A DNA stretch of 64,000 nt from Lacticaseibacillus parakribbianus (GTDB lineage Bacteria > Bacillota > Bacilli > Lactobacillales > Lactobacillaceae): assembly GCF_025490915.1 (NCBI RefSeq), contig NZ_JANQBA010000009.1, positions 53,058 to 117,057 on the forward strand. Reading direction: 5' to 3'. A model generated the notes under the pieces. That model was not told the DNA's origin. It searched no databases and worked only from the letters and a program-made list of their open reading frames with translations. Shown piece by piece: positions 62,806 to 64,000 of this stretch (positions within the stretch are counted from its first letter, which is position 1; the number at the start of each line of letters is the position of its first letter). A program made the position numbers and the translations under genes.

Positions 62806-62855
62806 AAGGCATGTCTTGGGTGCGGTTTCAGCCGCGCTCGGTTTGGAGGAAAAAA

Positions 62856-63464
62856 ATGAAGTCTCAAGTCTCTACCCGCGAGGCGGCAGGCGACCTGCTG
62901 TTCGTGATTCTCGGCAACGGCATCTCGGCCTTCGCCTACTCTTGGGTGCTGGTTCGCCTGAACATCATCAGCGGCGGCGTCACCGCCACCAGCATGATTG
63001 CCGGGCGGCTGACCCCGCTTTCGGTGACCTTTTGGACCAACGCGATCACGCTGGTCTGCCTCGGGGCCTCGCTCATGTTTTTGGGGCGGCGCAACTTCCT
63101 GAATTCGATTGTCTCAAGCCTCAGCTACATGGGCTGGTTCTCGCTGGCCCAGGCGGTACCGGTTCACCTGCCGCTGCCGGTGTGGGTCAGCCTGCCGCTG
63201 GCCGGCGTCTGCGTGGGCATCGGCTATTTCCTGTGCATCGCCCACCACGCCTCGACCGCCGGCCTGGATGTGTTCGCCTTGGTGATTCACGCCAAGTGGG
63301 ACCGCTTCCCGGTCGCCGCCTCGCTGCGGGTGATTAACCTCTTGATTCTCAGCATCGGGGCCTGGCAGTTCGGGCTGCATTCGTTCTTGCTCGGGCTGGT
63401 GTTCATCATCATCTACACCCAAACCCTCAGCCTGCTTGAAAAGCGCTTCGGCGTCGCCTTGTAA
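62856..63464 (+). CDS. YitT/YczE-like integral membrane protein
   Basis: A 202-residue protein with about five helices (GDLLFVILGNGISAFAYSWVL first). The internal repeat style and loop RLNIISGGVTATSMI recall YitT/YczE family proteins, whose function is unknown. TTGGAGG lies 6 nt before the ATG at 62856. It is divergent from the AraC gene and nothing ties it firmly to the glycan locus. Confidence 0.7.
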   Translation: MKSQVSTREAAGDLLFVILGNGISAFAYSWVLVRLNIISGGVTATSMIAGRLTPLSVTFWTNAITLVCLGASLMFLGRRNFLNSIVSSLSYMGWFSLAQAVPVHLPLPVWVSLPLAGVCVGIGYFLCIAHHASTAGLDVFALVIHAKWDRFPVAASLRVINLLILSIGAWQFGLHSFLLGLVFIIIYTQTLSLLEKRFGVAL

Positions 63465-63553
63465 CCGGACGCAACACCCGCCTCAATTATACCGGACCCA
63501 GCCTGCAATGCGTGTGATTAAACTAAAGGTCCCGACAAAATTTGGCAACTCCT

Positions 63554-63578
63554 GCCGGCGTCTTGACGCCGGCTTTTT
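63554..63578 (+). terminator. Terminator after YitT-like gene
   Basis: GCCGGCGTC (63554-63562) pairs with GACGCCGGC (63565-63573; tip open), followed by five T residues. Confidence 0.8.
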
Positions 63579-63579
63579 G

Positions 63580-64000
63580 GTGCCCAGCGTGAAGGGCGGC
63601 GCTGACGGCGCGTCTGGCCACCGATCGCCTGCGGCCGGCCAAAAAAGAACGCACCAAATCCGCCGGCGGGAAGTACCCCGGCGGCGGAGCTGGGCATTGT
63701 GGTCACGTGGGTGTCTACAAGGCGTTGGGTGGCCAGGCTTTTGTCCCACCGCGACGCTGCAGCGCCGCGCTGGGGCCAAAACCAGGTCCCGCACCTGTCC
63801 GGCACCGGCCACAGCTTGCAACTGCCGCGCGGTGCCGCCGTCCCAGCTCCTGCGGACGCGCCGCGGGACTGGGGTCTTACCCTCCTGGCTCAGGACTGCG
63901 CCGTGCGGTGACATCCACACGCCTGAGCAGGCGGTCGTGCTTTGGCTCTAAAACGGGTTACGCCGCCTGAGCCAGCACACCTTCCGGGCCTCCGGAACGG
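63580..64000. other. Gene-free, inverted-repeat-rich region at window end
   Basis: No reading frame with a ribosome site or recognisable protein was found. The stretch contains a perfect 10-bp long-range stem (63885-63894 with 63966-63975), an inner CGCCT-gagc-AGGCG hairpin (63920-63933), GTCCC/GGGAC (63840-63844 with 63865-63869) and TCCGCCG/CGGCGGA (63659-63665 with 63682-63688). A reverse-strand T-rich stretch follows the last (TTTTTT at 63641-63646). It could be a structured RNA on the reverse strand whose promoter lies beyond the window. Confidence 0.35.

Noticed and set aside
63825..63839. T-box-like sequence CGGCACCGCG on the reverse strand
   Set aside because: The UGGN needed to pair with the tRNA acceptor end is CGGC here, and no stem I or aminoacyl-tRNA synthetase gene follows.
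63483..63920. A 145-codon reverse open frame at the window end
   Set aside because: No ribosome site, low-complexity Arg/Pro/Gly composition, and it crosses the terminator of the YitT-like gene.
1..64000. Insertion sequences, prophage genes, tRNA or rRNA genes, CRISPR array
   Set aside because: No transposase or integrase motifs, tRNA cloverleafs, rRNA stretches or regularly spaced repeats were seen by eye.

Overview
The window reads as a chromosomal segment of a high-GC member of the Lactobacillaceae (Lacticaseibacillus-like; inferred). GC is clearly high by eye. Nearly every gene has a strong Shine-Dalgarno (AAAGGAG or GGAGG), several starts are TTG or GTG, genes are densely packed, and the gene families are typical of lactobacilli: alsS-aldB, a GntR/LacI-type AraR, YesMN-type two-component regulation, YitT, and an ABC sugar importer with no ATPase of its own. 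No rRNA, tRNA, transposase, prophage gene or CRISPR array was seen.

Layout. 1-2.5 kb: a pga/ica-like operon (glycosyltransferase, small membrane partner, polysaccharide deacetylase) for a PNAG-type exopolysaccharide. 2.6-8.7 kb: a PfkB kinase, an MFS transporter behind a leader peptide and attenuator-like hairpin, a marR-MFS efflux operon, a quinone-reductase-like MDR protein and an unknown protein. 8.7-11.2 kb: alsS-aldB for acetoin. 11.4-12.2 kb: an EAL-domain gene behind a highly structured 5' leader. 12.3-16 kb: a phnDCEE phosphonate-type ABC importer. 16.1-22.7 kb: an arabinose locus (GH27 enzyme, araA, araB, araR, araD) with AraR-type boxes on at least three promoters. 22.9-31.4 kb: mntH, an acetyltransferase with a TSUP transporter, a yhgE-marR operon, a candidate structured RNA of about 400 nt, and rlmCD.

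31.5-62.8 kb is the centrepiece. It is a glycan-foraging region with an importer (two near-duplicate binding lipoproteins around two permeases), a YesL-YesM-YesN sensing module, and intracellular GH20 (two), GH38, GH125 and GH92 enzymes. Three Cys-type sulfatases, their maturase anSME, a TSUP anion exporter, a ClC channel and two EEP-fold hydrolases complete it. Together they suggest that intact, probably sulfated, N-glycan-type oligosaccharides are imported and then desulfated and trimmed in the cytoplasm, with sulfate exported. The core resembles the N-glycan locus known from Streptococcus pneumoniae; the sulfatase arm is an addition. Both importer promoters carry paired AATTTGG-type direct repeats exactly 21 bp apart, as expected for an AraC-type activator such as the YesN protein encoded next door, with cre-like sites over their -10 boxes.

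The last 0.5 kb has no convincing gene but is rich in inverted repeats and may hold part of a structured RNA.
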